Notes: a model not told the origin generated them from the letters alone. Positions 17,738 through 26,430 are shown, counted from the stretch's first letter. The stretch is 41,610 bases of DNA from Thermoflexales bacterium (GCA_019694215.1 JAIBCK010000022.1:1-41610); one strand, 5' to 3'. Numbers and translations: made by a program.

Positions 17738-18301
17738 ATGACCCCCCAACGCGACAACGGCATCATGCCCGAGCTGCTGGCGCGCTATCGCGACAATCAG
17801 GACGCCGTGCTGGCGCGCGTCGGCGCGCTGAGCGAGGCGCAGATCGCGTGGTCGCCCAACGCAACGACCCCCTGCATCGGCTTTCACGTCTGGCACCTTG
17901 CCCGCTGGGCGGATTACCTGCACGAGCTCATCGACGGCCGCGGCACGCAAATCTGGGACGTCGAGGGGCTGGCCCATCGCTGGGGGTTTGGGCGCGCCGG
18001 CCTGGGCTATGCCGAGACGGGGATGGAGATGGACGCCACCGCCGCCCGCGCGCTGCCACTCCCGCGGCGCGAGGTGCTGCTGGACTACGCCCGACGCGCC
18101 TTCGAAGCCGCACAACGCTCTGTTGCGACAATCACGGACGAGGGCTTTTTCGCCCTGCATCCCGGATTGCACGGGGAGAACTGGCACGACGGCCAGATCG
18201 GCCCCATCATCATCACCTGGATGACGCACGACAACCGCCACATCGGGATGATCGAGTGCCTGATCGGCTTGCAGGGCGAGTCGGGCAGCGCGGATGCGTA
18301 G
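17738..18301 (+). CDS. DinB-superfamily putative metalloenzyme
   Basis: A 187-aa four-helix-bundle protein. The metal-binding His triad is visible as FHVWHLARW (around residue 50) and MTHDNRHIGMIE (near 168-175), the usual DinB spacing. The family includes thiol (bacillithiol, mycothiol, glutathione) transferases; substrate here unknown. It begins 22 nt after tdh and may be read from the same mRNA. No clear ribosome-binding site. The stop is 6 nt from the convergent thioesterase stop. Confidence 0.8.
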   Translation: MTPQRDNGIMPELLARYRDNQDAVLARVGALSEAQIAWSPNATTPCIGFHVWHLARWADYLHELIDGRGTQIWDVEGLAHRWGFGRAGLGYAETGMEMDATAARALPLPRREVLLDYARRAFEAAQRSVATITDEGFFALHPGLHGENWHDGQIGPIIITWMTHDNRHIGMIECLIGLQGESGSADA

Positions 18302-18307
18302 GCGCGG

Positions 18308-19045
18308 CTACGCGGCGGACGACAGCGCGGTATTGCGCGCGTGCAGCTCGCCCGTCTCCGCGTGGCGGATCTCCTGCGCCCACACCCCGTCTCCGGCCGG
18401 CTGGGTGGTCACGCGCATGGGCTCGCCCAACGTGATCTGCTTGAGGAACTCCAGGCGATGGCCGCGCAGGTCGGCCGGCACGCGGCCGCTGCGTTCGCAC
18501 CAGGCCTGCTCAAACCATTCGACGTAGACGGCGCTGTTGAGGTGGCGAAGCTGATCGAGCTCATGGTGCTGCGGCGCGCGCAGCATCACGCCGGCCTCGC
18601 CGCTGGCGGCGCCCGCGGCCCAGGTCAGCCGGCAGACGTGATCGGCCTCGGGGCTGAGACGATCGACCATTTCCTGCGGCATGCGGGTGGGCTGCAGCGT
18701 GTCGGCGCTGACATAGACCCAGTCCAGCTGCGCGCCGGCGATCCGGCGGCCATCCGACTGGGCGACCAGCGACACCTCGCGGAAGCCGCGCACGCGGCGG
18801 GCCTCGCTCAGCCACGTCGTCAGGGTGAGCGTCTCGTCCTCGCGCGCCCCGGATTCGAACTCCAGCCGCAGCCCGCGCACGACGAAGAAGGTGCCCTGCG
18901 CGGCATACCAGCTGGCATCCATGCCCAACGCCTGGGTGACCAGGTTCCCGGCATGCAGCACGTAGCGGGCGACGTGGGCGTGGTGAAGCAGGCCATCCGC
19001 GCCAACCTCGTAGCTGCGGACCTGAACTGGTGCTGTAAAACGCAT
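18308..19045 (-). CDS. Acyl-ACP thioesterase, double hotdog
   Basis: A 245-aa cytoplasmic protein made of two hotdog domains. The first starts VRSYEVGADGLLHHAHVARYV with the helix TQALGMDASWYAAQ. The second is seen at LDQLRHLNSAVYVEWFEQAW, where the H.N...Y...F pattern marks the catalytic face. This is the FatA-like arrangement in bacteria, releasing fatty acids or hydroxyacyl groups from ACP or CoA. The ATG is 9 nt after the stop of the AlbA_2-domain regulator, so they form an operon. Confidence 0.82.
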   Translation of the reverse strand: MRFTAPVQVRSYEVGADGLLHHAHVARYVLHAGNLVTQALGMDASWYAAQGTFFVVRGLRLEFESGAREDETLTLTTWLSEARRVRGFREVSLVAQSDGRRIAGAQLDWVYVSADTLQPTRMPQEMVDRLSPEADHVCRLTWAAGAASGEAGVMLRAPQHHELDQLRHLNSAVYVEWFEQAWCERSGRVPADLRGHRLEFLKQITLGEPMRVTTQPAGDGVWAQEIRHAETGELHARNTALSSAA

Positions 19046-19054
19046 GAAATCGAC

Positions 19055-20455
19055 CTACTTGAGGATGTAGTAGGTGCCCTTCTTCTCGCCCACCCGCATG
19101 GCGACGCCCTTGTCCACCAAATCGGACAGGTCCGAGCGCAGCGTCTCGGGCGTCACATCCGGGCACAGCGCCTGGTAGTCGCGGTTGGTGATGCGGCCGT
19201 GTTCGCGCATGTAGGTCAGGGCGCGGGCCTGGCGTTCATTGACCGTGCTCTGGCCGGCCACGCCCTTGACCGAACCCCCCGCCCCGGCGACGGGCGCGGG
19301 ATGAAAGGTCGCGGCCGGGCGTCGATCCCGATGGTTGGACATCGTGACGGTGAAGGCATGCGGCTGGGCGGAGAAGCGGGGCGGCGGATGGCCGACACCG
19401 GTCAGGTCCTCGATCATGCGGTCGATGCCAAAGCCCAGCTCCTCGATGTAGCCCCACTGCAACAGCCCCTGCACCAGGCGCGGGTTGCGCGAGAAGTGCT
19501 CCTCGATGATGTTGTCCAACGTCATGTAGCCCGCCAACCCGCCCGGCGACGTGATCTCCATGCGGTCGGCGAACTTGCGGATCTCGATGCGGCGGCCCTT
19601 GAGGCGGTAGTCACGGTGGGCGACGGCGTTGACCAGCGCTTCGCGGACGGCCGTCTCCGGATACTCCAGCACGTCCTGGCGCTCCAGCCCCTTGACCACC
19701 GCCCCGACGCGCATCTCTTCATACGTTACGCGCCAGGCATTCTCGACGATGCGCGCGAGCGGGCCGCCGATCTCCTCGCGCCGGCCATACCCGACCTTGC
19801 CTTCGTCGCTGCGCGCCTCGACGCCGGGAAACTTGACGAAGACCACGCCGCTGTGCGGCAGGAAGGCCTGCGGGTTGCGGCCAAACAGAAGCACGCCGGT
19901 CACGGTGGGGCGGTTGCGGCCGTCCAGCGCGCCAATCTCGCGCAGCAACGCCTCGCGGGTGCTGACGACCTTGCGGCGCGTGCGCGCCTCGCGCTTGTCG
20001 ATGTACTCGTCGATCACCGCGGGGTCGAGGTCGTCGACGGTCGCGCCGGCGACGGCCTCCATCTCGAAGTCACCGACCGACTTGCTGGAGGCGAGGTGGC
20101 GAATCTCCTCGCCAGCCAGGGCGCGGTTCTGCGCGCCGACCCGGATCAGCACGCGCCCATCCAGCAGCGAGTGCATCTCCGCGCTGCGCGGGACGCGGAT
20201 GACGAGGGCGGGCTGCGTGCCGCCGGCATCGGCCGACTCGATCATCGCGCGCACGGCCGGCGCGGTCCGGGACGCCGCGGCGCGCAACGCACTTTCGATA
20301 TCCTCAGGCATGATCTGTCCGATCGAGCGGCCGGCCTCGTCAAAGCCAAGCACCACGGTGCCGCCGTCGCTGTTGGCAAACGCGACGAGCGTCTCCGCGA
20401 GCGCGGTCGGATCGGGCTCGGGCATCAACGCAATGAGTTGTGAGGACGCGCGCAT
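19055..20455 (-). CDS. AlbA_2 (Schlafen-type) ATP-binding transcriptional regulator with winged helix
   Basis: A 466-aa protein. The N-terminal AlbA_2 domain (LVAFANSDGGTVVLGFDEAG, about 25-45) is followed by the linker domain typical of the family. A GHKL-like ATPase remnant carries AVREALVNAVAHRDY and RMEITSPGGL, with FSRNPRLVQGL and GFGIDRMIEDL. A C-terminal winged helix follows (ITNRDYQALCPDVTPETLRSDLSDLVDKG). These proteins usually act as transcription regulators. ATG 20455 is chosen because TATGAT lies 8 nt upstream, the leaderless pattern; the longer TTG start at 20464 would fall inside the -10 box. It is first gene of an operon with the thioesterase. Confidence 0.88.
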   Translation of the reverse strand: MRASSQLIALMPEPDPTALAETLVAFANSDGGTVVLGFDEAGRSIGQIMPEDIESALRAAASRTAPAVRAMIESADAGGTQPALVIRVPRSAEMHSLLDGRVLIRVGAQNRALAGEEIRHLASSKSVGDFEMEAVAGATVDDLDPAVIDEYIDKREARTRRKVVSTREALLREIGALDGRNRPTVTGVLLFGRNPQAFLPHSGVVFVKFPGVEARSDEGKVGYGRREEIGGPLARIVENAWRVTYEEMRVGAVVKGLERQDVLEYPETAVREALVNAVAHRDYRLKGRRIEIRKFADRMEITSPGGLAGYMTLDNIIEEHFSRNPRLVQGLLQWGYIEELGFGIDRMIEDLTGVGHPPPRFSAQPHAFTVTMSNHRDRRPAATFHPAPVAGAGGSVKGVAGQSTVNERQARALTYMREHGRITNRDYQALCPDVTPETLRSDLSDLVDKGVAMRVGEKKGTYYILK

Positions 20456-20463
20456 CGGCCGCA

Positions 20464-20469
20464 ATCATA
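20464..20469 (-). promoter_or_regulatory. -10 box of the AlbA_2 regulator gene, leaderless spacing
   Basis: Minus-strand TATGAT with 8 nt to ATG 20455. Confidence 0.55.
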
Positions 20470-20483
20470 CGCGACCAGCGCGC

Positions 20484-22772
20484 CTAGCGCACGCGCAGTA
20501 CCGTGCGCCCGTCGCTGACGAACTCGGCCGTCCCCAGCTCGCGCAGGCGGATCGGGCGGTAGGCGGCCGGCGCCCCCGCCGGCGGGACGGCACCGGCATC
20601 CGCCCACACCAGCCAGCGCGGCGGCTCGCGGGCGAGCACTTGCAGGATGGCGCGCGAGCGGCCCGCGGCATAGACAAGAGCGTTGGGCGGGCGGGGTCCG
20701 TCGGTCGGATCACCGGACCCGGACAGGTCGAAGACGGCCTCGCCGTGTTCGACCAACAGGCGCAGCCCACCCGGCGCGCGCGAGAGCAGCGTCAGGGTCA
20801 GCCCGGGCTCGACCTCGATGCGGGTGCCGACGGGCACGTCGCGGCGCTCGGCGGCGGAAAGCTGCGCCGCGGCCTGCCAGTCGTCGAGCATCCCGGTCGG
20901 CTCATCCGGCGCGCTGGCGGCCGGCGCGATCAGGGCGGCGACGCGATAGCGCTCGAGCACGGGCAGGGCCTGCCCGCGCGCGGTGTCGCTGCGCTCGGGC
21001 AGGATGAGCACATCGATCTCGCGGTCGAAGAGCGGCATGGCGCGACCCACGGCGGGGAGCAACGCACCGCCGCCGCCATACACGATCTGCCGTCCGCCCG
21101 GTGTTTGAATCAGCGCGCCGGTCCCCGCCAGCGTGACGTGCAGCCGCCCATCCGGGCGCTGGAGCAGCAGCACCGCCGCGAGGACCACGCCGATGAGCGC
21201 GGTCAGCGCGATGGTGCCGCCCCGCGCATGCGCGCGCAGCCAGTCCCGCAGACGCGCCCGCCAGCCGGCGGGTTGGGCGGCCAGCGCGGTCGTGCTGGCA
21301 AGAAACAGCGCGTAGCCAAGCGCGGCCGGCGTCTCGATGCCATGCACCGGCAGCGCCGCCAGCGGCAGGCGCGCCGTGGCCTCGACGACGCGCAGGGTGA
21401 GGGTGAGCAGCGCGTAGGCGGGCAGCGCCACCCAGCGCGCCAGCGCCTCGGACAGCACGCCGACGGCAGCCGCGAGCAGCCCGAGGATCATCGCCGCCGA
21501 CTGCAGCGGCAGGACCAGCGTGTTGGTCAGTGGCAGCGCCAGCGAGAGCTGGTGAAAGTTGGTCAGCAGCAGGGGCAGCGTCGTGACCTGCGCGGCCAGC
21601 GTCGTGAGCAGCGGCTCGAACGCGGCCAGGGCGACGCGGCGCGCCGGCCCCTCGCCCACGCGACGCAGCACGACCTGCGCGGTGCGGCGCTGGGCGCCCT
21701 CGGAATACAGCGCCAGGCCGAGCGTCGCCGCACAGCTGAGCTGATAGCCGCCGTCGAACAGCAGCCATGGATCGCCGACCAGCAGCGCGAACGCGCCGGC
21801 GCACAACGTATTGACGGTGAAACCGCGGCGCCACAGCAGCTGCCCGATCAGCCCGAGGATGGCCATGGCGGCCGCGCGCAACACCGACGCCGACCCACCG
21901 ACCAGCGCGGCGTAGGCGGCGATGGCGGGGATGGCGACCAGCGCGGCGCGGCGGCGGTTGAGCAGGCGGCTGAGCGCGGGCACGACCAGGGCGATGACGA
22001 TGCTGACGTTGAAACCCGAGATGGCGACGATGTGCGAGGTCCCGGTGCGGCGAAAGGCCTCCTGGATCTCGGGCGGCAGCTCGTTGTCATCGCCGATCAG
22101 GATACCGGTGAGCAGCGCCGACTCCGGCGAGGGCATCGAGCGTTGTGCGGAAGACCGCAGCGCGGTCCGGGCGCGCATCAGCAGCGCCAGCACGGGGGAT
22201 CCGCCCTCCCCGGCCAGGCGCGTCAGGCGCTCCGGGCGCGGCATCCACACCAGGATGCCTTTGCGGGCCAGGTAGTCGCGGTAGTCGAAGTCGCCCAGCA
22301 CGGGTGCGGCCTCGAGCGTGCCGCTCAGGCGGATGACATCGCCATAGCGCCAGCGGGCGCTGGAATCGGTGCGCACGAGGATCAGGCCATTGGGTTCAGC
22401 GCGTGGCGGCAGGGCCAGCCCGGTCGCATCGGCAGCCTCCACCGTGACCGTGCGGCTGCGCACGCGCAGGTAGGTGAAAGCGGGGCGCGCATCCGGGTCG
22501 TCGTCGATGACGCCCTCGATGACGACGGGTTTGTCGGTCAGCGCGCGGAGGGCTTCGGCCGAGGCATCCGGGGCGGCGAGCAGCAGCCGCAGCCCGCCCA
22601 ACGCAGCGACCATACTCAGCGCGGCCGGCCAGCCCACGCCCAGGCGCAGCGCGATGAGCGCACCGGCGGCGATCAGGGCCAGGGCATACGACGCGGGCGG
22701 GAACTGGCTGCTGAACCAGATCCCGCCCGCGAAGGCGATCAGAAGGGGCGCAAACGGGGCCGCGCGCGACAT
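20484..22772 (-). CDS. comEC: ComEC/Rec2 DNA-uptake channel with degenerate metallo-beta-lactamase domain
   Basis: Inner-membrane channel for single-stranded DNA during natural transformation, 762 aa, near normal length. Order: N-terminal helices; the extracellular OB-fold region (VIEGVIDDDPDARP..., about 80-180); the competence domain with TGTSHIVAISGFNVS (244-258) and about eight helices to residue 530; a C-terminal metallo-beta-lactamase-like domain (543-762). In that last domain the usual DVGQGDA reads VTLAGTGA, the LIDGG loop reads YGGGG, and the THxHxDH metal motif is replaced by LPERSDTARG, so it should not bind zinc. TATAAA lies 9 nt before the ATG. No other competence gene is in the window. 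Confidence 0.92.
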   Translation of the reverse strand: MSRAAPFAPLLIAFAGGIWFSSQFPPASYALALIAAGALIALRLGVGWPAALSMVAALGGLRLLLAAPDASAEALRALTDKPVVIEGVIDDDPDARPAFTYLRVRSRTVTVEAADATGLALPPRAEPNGLILVRTDSSARWRYGDVIRLSGTLEAAPVLGDFDYRDYLARKGILVWMPRPERLTRLAGEGGSPVLALLMRARTALRSSAQRSMPSPESALLTGILIGDDNELPPEIQEAFRRTGTSHIVAISGFNVSIVIALVVPALSRLLNRRRAALVAIPAIAAYAALVGGSASVLRAAAMAILGLIGQLLWRRGFTVNTLCAGAFALLVGDPWLLFDGGYQLSCAATLGLALYSEGAQRRTAQVVLRRVGEGPARRVALAAFEPLLTTLAAQVTTLPLLLTNFHQLSLALPLTNTLVLPLQSAAMILGLLAAAVGVLSEALARWVALPAYALLTLTLRVVEATARLPLAALPVHGIETPAALGYALFLASTTALAAQPAGWRARLRDWLRAHARGGTIALTALIGVVLAAVLLLQRPDGRLHVTLAGTGALIQTPGGRQIVYGGGGALLPAVGRAMPLFDREIDVLILPERSDTARGQALPVLERYRVAALIAPAASAPDEPTGMLDDWQAAAQLSAAERRDVPVGTRIEVEPGLTLTLLSRAPGGLRLLVEHGEAVFDLSGSGDPTDGPRPPNALVYAAGRSRAILQVLAREPPRWLVWADAGAVPPAGAPAAYRPIRLRELGTAEFVSDGRTVLRVR

Positions 22773-22781
22773 GCGCCCCGG

Positions 22782-22787
22782 TTTATA
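22782..22787 (-). promoter_or_regulatory. -10 box of comEC, leaderless spacing
   Basis: Minus-strand TATAAA with 9 nt to ATG 22772. Confidence 0.5.
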
Positions 22788-22850
22788 GCCCCGGACGCGC
22801 GCGGTGAAGCTGACGCTGCGCTGACAGCCCGCGCGCGCATCAGGCGTGGC

Positions 22851-23804
22851 TCAGCCCTTCACGCCACCCAGCGTCAGGCCGCCCACGATCTGCTTCTGCA
22901 GCGCGATGTAGATCACCGCGACCGGCGAGGCGATGATCAGGGCCATCGCGCTGAAGCGGTTCCATGGGATTTCCGTGGCGTACTTGCCCGTCATGTTGTA
23001 GAGCGACATGGCCAGCGTGAAGTCCGCCGGGTTGGTCAGGAACAGCCAGGACAGCACGAACTCCTGCCAGTTGCCCATGAAGCTGAGGAAGAAGGTCACC
23101 GCGAGGGCGGGTGCCGCCAGCGGCAGCACGATCTGATAGAACACCCGGTTGGCCGAGGCCCCATCGATGATCGCCGCCTCCTCGAGCTCCTTGGGGATGG
23201 TGTCCAGATACCCCTTCAGGTTCCAGATGGCGAAGGGAAGCGCGCCCGAGATCATGGCGATGCCGACGCCCACCAGCGAGTTGCGCAGGTTGAAGATGAC
23301 GGATCCGCTGGTCGGGTCGGTCACGCGGACGCCGTTGAAGAGCAGGAAGAGCGGCAGCGCCAGGCCGATGCCGGGCATGAGGATGACGAAGAAGACCGCC
23401 ATCATCAGGAACTGCCGGCCGGCGAACTTGAGGCGCGAGAAGGCATACGCCGCCGAGACCGCGATCATCAGCGCCACGCCGGCCACGCCGAGCGACAGCA
23501 TCAGGCTGTTCTTGAGCAGCTCGACAAAGGTGACGGGATTTCCCGTTGGGCGATCCAGCACCTGCTGATAGGCAACCAGCGAGAACTCGGTCGGGATGAG
23601 CTGCAGCGTGGACGGGCGCGAGCCGCTCGAACTGAGCGACAGCGTGATGATGTACATGATCGGGAAGAGCACCGTGATCGCAATCAGGATGCAGACCACC
23701 TGCAGGATGAGCTGCCGCCACAGCGGCAGGTAGCGCCCACCCTTCTCCCCGGACGTATTCATGTTGAACAGACGCGAGATGGGATTTGCGGATGTGTTTG
23801 TCAT
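22851..23804 (-). CDS. Carbohydrate ABC importer permease, MalG type
   Basis: A 317-aa membrane protein with six helices. The EAA loop that docks the ATPase is LEEAAIIDGASANRVFYQIVLP (here PKELEEAAIIDGA then SANRVFYQIVLPL). An N-terminal cytoplasmic tail precedes helix 1 (LQVVCILIAITVLFPIMYII). The ATG at 23804 follows the malF-like stop by 4 nt (TAATCCCATG); an in-frame ATG at 23822 overlapping that gene would add six residues. Last gene of the operon. No ATPase gene follows; the MsmX-like ATPase at 7243 is a candidate partner. Confidence 0.92.
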   Translation of the reverse strand: MTNTSANPISRLFNMNTSGEKGGRYLPLWRQLILQVVCILIAITVLFPIMYIITLSLSSSGSRPSTLQLIPTEFSLVAYQQVLDRPTGNPVTFVELLKNSLMLSLGVAGVALMIAVSAAYAFSRLKFAGRQFLMMAVFFVILMPGIGLALPLFLLFNGVRVTDPTSGSVIFNLRNSLVGVGIAMISGALPFAIWNLKGYLDTIPKELEEAAIIDGASANRVFYQIVLPLAAPALAVTFFLSFMGNWQEFVLSWLFLTNPADFTLAMSLYNMTGKYATEIPWNRFSAMALIIASPVAVIYIALQKQIVGGLTLGGVKG

Positions 23805-23808
23805 GGGA

Positions 23809-24837
23809 TTACGCCGCGTCATATGATTCCGTCGCCCGCGTGATGCGGTTGGTGATCAGGAACAGAATCATCGCCACAATGAAGACAATCACCGCGAATG
23901 CGGCCGCCGCGCCATACAGGCCCTGGTTCTTGGTCAGGTCGTAGGCGAAGGTGACCAGGATTTCGGTCGCGCGGGCCGGGCCACCGCCCGTCATCCAGAA
24001 GACAAGGCCGAACAGGTTGAAGGTGGTGTTGAAGCCGAGCACGGCCGCGGGCACCATCGTCGGTCGCAGCATCGGGACCGTGATGTTCCAAAACTGCTGC
24101 GGGCCAGACGCACCATCGATCTCCGCCGCCTCGTAGAGCTCCTTCGGGATGCTCTGCAGGGCGCCGGTCGCGACCACGCACATGAACGGCCAGCCCAGCC
24201 AGAAGTTGGCGATCATCATCGCGTAGTAGGCCCACACCAGCGGGACGCCGGGCAGCATGCCCGGGATGGGCTGGGCGTATTCCTCCAGCCAGCGCAGCCG
24301 CACGGGATCAACCGACCCGAAGAGCTGCGAAATCGACGTCAGCGCCTGGTTCATGGCGCCATACTGGCCATCGAAGATGTTGCGCCAAACAGTCGCAACC
24401 ACGATGGAGGGGAAGACCACCGGCAGAATATACAGGCCGCGGTAGATCTTCTTGAACCACAGGCCCTGCGTGTTGAGCAGGACGGCCACGAGAACACCGG
24501 CGGGCACGTGCAGCGCAACGTTCGAAAGCGCCCACCAGAAGTCGAAGCCGAGCGTGCGGAAGAATTCGAAGTCCTGGACCGGCAGACCGCCCGTCAGGAT
24601 GTCCTGATAGTTCTTGAGGCCCACCCACTTCAGGTTCTCCGAGGCGAAGCCGGAGCGGAGGTCCTTGATGGCGAAATCGGTGAATGAGACGGCGGCCTGA
24701 TAAAGCAAGGGGTAGAAGGCGATCACCCCCATGACGATGAAGGCGGGCAGCAGATAAAGATAGGCGATGTTCTGCTGTTCGGCCTTGGTCCGCTTGCGCT
24801 TGGCGGGTTTGGGCGTGCCCAACGTAATTGGTGCCAT
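23809..24837 (-). CDS. Carbohydrate ABC importer permease, MalF type
   Basis: A 342-aa permease with six or seven helices after a basic N-terminal tail (KPAKRKRTKAEQQN). The EAA loop is KELYEAAEIDGASGPQQFWN. The LLPAFIVMGVIAFYPLLYQ first helix is typical of the MalF/UgpA group. The start is fixed by AGGAG before ATG 24837. It is translated between the binding protein and the second permease. The 127-nt gap to the binding protein contains a strong hairpin. Confidence 0.92.
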   Translation of the reverse strand: MAPITLGTPKPAKRKRTKAEQQNIAYLYLLPAFIVMGVIAFYPLLYQAAVSFTDFAIKDLRSGFASENLKWVGLKNYQDILTGGLPVQDFEFFRTLGFDFWWALSNVALHVPAGVLVAVLLNTQGLWFKKIYRGLYILPVVFPSIVVATVWRNIFDGQYGAMNQALTSISQLFGSVDPVRLRWLEEYAQPIPGMLPGVPLVWAYYAMMIANFWLGWPFMCVVATGALQSIPKELYEAAEIDGASGPQQFWNITVPMLRPTMVPAAVLGFNTTFNLFGLVFWMTGGGPARATEILVTFAYDLTKNQGLYGAAAAFAVIVFIVAMILFLITNRITRATESYDAA

Positions 24838-24872
24838 ACGATGACTCCTGAACGTCTCGGTCGGAAAAGCGC

Positions 24873-24905
24873 GAGGAGCGACAGAAGGGTTTTCTGTCGC
24901 TCCTC
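24873..24905 (-). terminator. Intercistronic hairpin between binding-protein and permease genes
   Basis: A perfect 14-bp inverted repeat, GAGGAGCGACAGAA (24873-24886) and its complement (24892-24905), with a 5-nt loop. On the minus strand it is followed by GCGCTTTT. The T-run is short and offset, so it is likely an attenuator or mRNA-stabilising 3' structure giving more binding protein than permease, not a full stop. Confidence 0.75.
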
Positions 24906-24964
24906 GGTTTCGTCTTGGCAGACGGATCAGGCGGCGCGCCTGCGCGCGTCACCCGACGCTTGGC

Positions 24965-26260
24965 TTACTTCGTCGCGCCCTCGAAGGCCTTCTTGACGAA
25001 CTCGGCCGGGGCGACGCCCTTCTCGAAGATGTCGCCATCGCCGCAGAAGTTGCCCCAGTACTTGCCCATCGTGGTCGCCTGCGGGCGGACCATCGCGTTG
25101 GCAAACGTGCCCTCGAACGCCTTGACCAGCGCGTTGTCATACGTCACGCCGGTGCGGGCGGGCACGTGGCCGGCCTTCTCGGCCATGACCTTCTGGCTCG
25201 CGGCGCTGGTGAGATACAGCGCAACCTTCAGAGCGGCCTGCGCAACATCGTTCTTGTTGTTCGGGTTGAAGTAGAAGCCGTCCACGCCGAGCAGCGGGGA
25301 GGCGTTGCCCTTCGGGCCAGCGGGCAGCGGGGCCACGCCCAGCTTGTCACCCAGGGCCTTCTGGTAGTCGCCGAGCGCCCAGTTGCCATTGGCGGTCGCG
25401 GCGATCTTGCCCTCCTTGAAGGGGGCCGCGGCATCGCCGTCGCTCTTGGGGATGCCAGCCTTCTTGGCCACAACCCACCAGTCATTCAGGAACTTGTAGG
25501 CGTTGGCGAGGGCGGCCTGGTTGTCGGCCGAGTTCACGAACGCATTCTTGTCATCGAAGATCTTGGCGCCGAAGCCGCTGTAGAAGCCCCACTGGTGATA
25601 GCAACCCAGCGAGAGCGAGATCTTCGTGCCACCATTGACGGCCTTCATCAGGTCATCGGTGGTCTTGGGCACTTCCTTGAGAAGGTCCTTGTTGTAGAAC
25701 AGCGCAACGGCCTTGAGCGACTCAGGAATGCCGTAGAGCTTGCCATCGACCGTCATGCCATCCACGGCCAGCTTGCCATACCCATCGAGCTTGCCCTTGG
25801 CGAGGTCGGTGATGTCGGCATACAGCTTGGCGCGGCTGTCATCGCCGAGGCTGTCGTTCGGGGCCACGAACATGCTCGGGCCACCGCCGGCGGCGACGTC
25901 GGTCTTGTACTTGTTGAAGATGTCGTTGAACGGGACCTGCAGGACGTTGATCTTGACGCCAGCGAGGTCGGCCGAAGCGGCGGCACCCTTCACGAGCTCG
26001 GCGAGGGCGGTCTCTTCAGCGCTGCCGGTGCCATAGGAGTGCCACAGCGTCACTTCGATGGGCTTCGGCGTGGCGGTCGGGGGAACCGCGGTCGGGGCGA
26101 CCGTCGGGGGGACCGCGGTGGGGGCCGCAGTCGCGGGAGCCTTGGTGGGCTCGGCGGGCTTGGCGGTCGGCGCAACGGTGGGGGCCGCGGCCGGGGCGCA
26201 AGCCGCCAGGATCATGCTGCTCGCGAGGAGCAGAGACCCGAGGGCAACTTTCTTGTTCAT
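24965..26260 (-). CDS. Carbohydrate ABC importer solute-binding lipoprotein
   Basis: A 431-aa extracytoplasmic binding protein of the MalE/UgpB class. The start is ATG 26260 with AGAGGAA just upstream; the open frame extends further but without support. Signal peptide MNKKVALGSLLLASSMILAAC ends in a lipobox with Cys21 (first 20 residues plus C). A roughly 50-residue Pro/Thr/Ala linker (PTVAPTAKPAEPTKAPAT...) lifts the domain off the membrane. The binding domain begins IEVTLWHSYG, the usual SBP_bac_1 opening, and includes YGIPESLKAVALFYNKDLL. It heads the operon with two permeases. Substrate unknown; an oligosaccharide or similar compound is likely. Confidence 0.93.
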   Translation of the reverse strand: MNKKVALGSLLLASSMILAACAPAAAPTVAPTAKPAEPTKAPATAAPTAVPPTVAPTAVPPTATPKPIEVTLWHSYGTGSAEETALAELVKGAAASADLAGVKINVLQVPFNDIFNKYKTDVAAGGGPSMFVAPNDSLGDDSRAKLYADITDLAKGKLDGYGKLAVDGMTVDGKLYGIPESLKAVALFYNKDLLKEVPKTTDDLMKAVNGGTKISLSLGCYHQWGFYSGFGAKIFDDKNAFVNSADNQAALANAYKFLNDWWVVAKKAGIPKSDGDAAAPFKEGKIAATANGNWALGDYQKALGDKLGVAPLPAGPKGNASPLLGVDGFYFNPNNKNDVAQAALKVALYLTSAASQKVMAEKAGHVPARTGVTYDNALVKAFEGTFANAMVRPQATTMGKYWGNFCGDGDIFEKGVAPAEFVKKAFEGATK

Positions 26261-26294
26261 TTCCTCTTTCCTCTTTTTGGGAGATCCAATACGA

Positions 26295-26310
26295 TGGTCA
26301 CATGTGACCA
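26295..26310. promoter_or_regulatory. Perfect 16-bp palindrome in the leader of the sugar-importer operon
   Basis: TGGTCACATGTGACCA is its own reverse complement. It lies 35 nt before the binding-protein ATG and downstream of the candidate promoter, a roadblock position for a repressor. Regulator family cannot be named from the site alone. Confidence 0.6.
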
Positions 26311-26370
26311 CCAACATGAGTAGCCACGTCAAGGGGCGCATATGCCCCTCGAGGCAGCTTTGCTCACACA

Positions 26371-26376
26371 ATCATA
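26371..26376 (-). promoter_or_regulatory. Extended -10 candidate of the sugar-importer operon
   Basis: On the minus strand TGTATGAT gives a TG-extended -10 (TATGAT), about 110 nt before the binding-protein ATG. No convincing -35. A TTGACG at 26327-26332 lacks a partner -10. Confidence 0.35.
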
Positions 26377-26414
26377 CACCCCGCACCTGCACGAGAAACG
26401 TTTGATGCGAACTC

Positions 26415-26430
26415 GCACACCGCGGTGTGC
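26415..26430. promoter_or_regulatory. Second perfect 16-bp palindrome upstream of the sugar-importer operon
   Basis: GCACACCGCGGTGTGC is a perfect palindrome about 50-60 bp upstream of the candidate start of the importer transcript, an activator-like position. It is also upstream of the divergent DUF3891 gene. A further repeat, AATCAT-GGG-ATGATT (26441-26455), lies closer to that gene. Confidence 0.5.

Noticed and set aside
19629-23843. 1404-aa plus-strand open frame
   Set aside because: Runs antisense through the AlbA_2 regulator, ComEC and a permease, all with intact motifs. No recognisable domain and no start signal.
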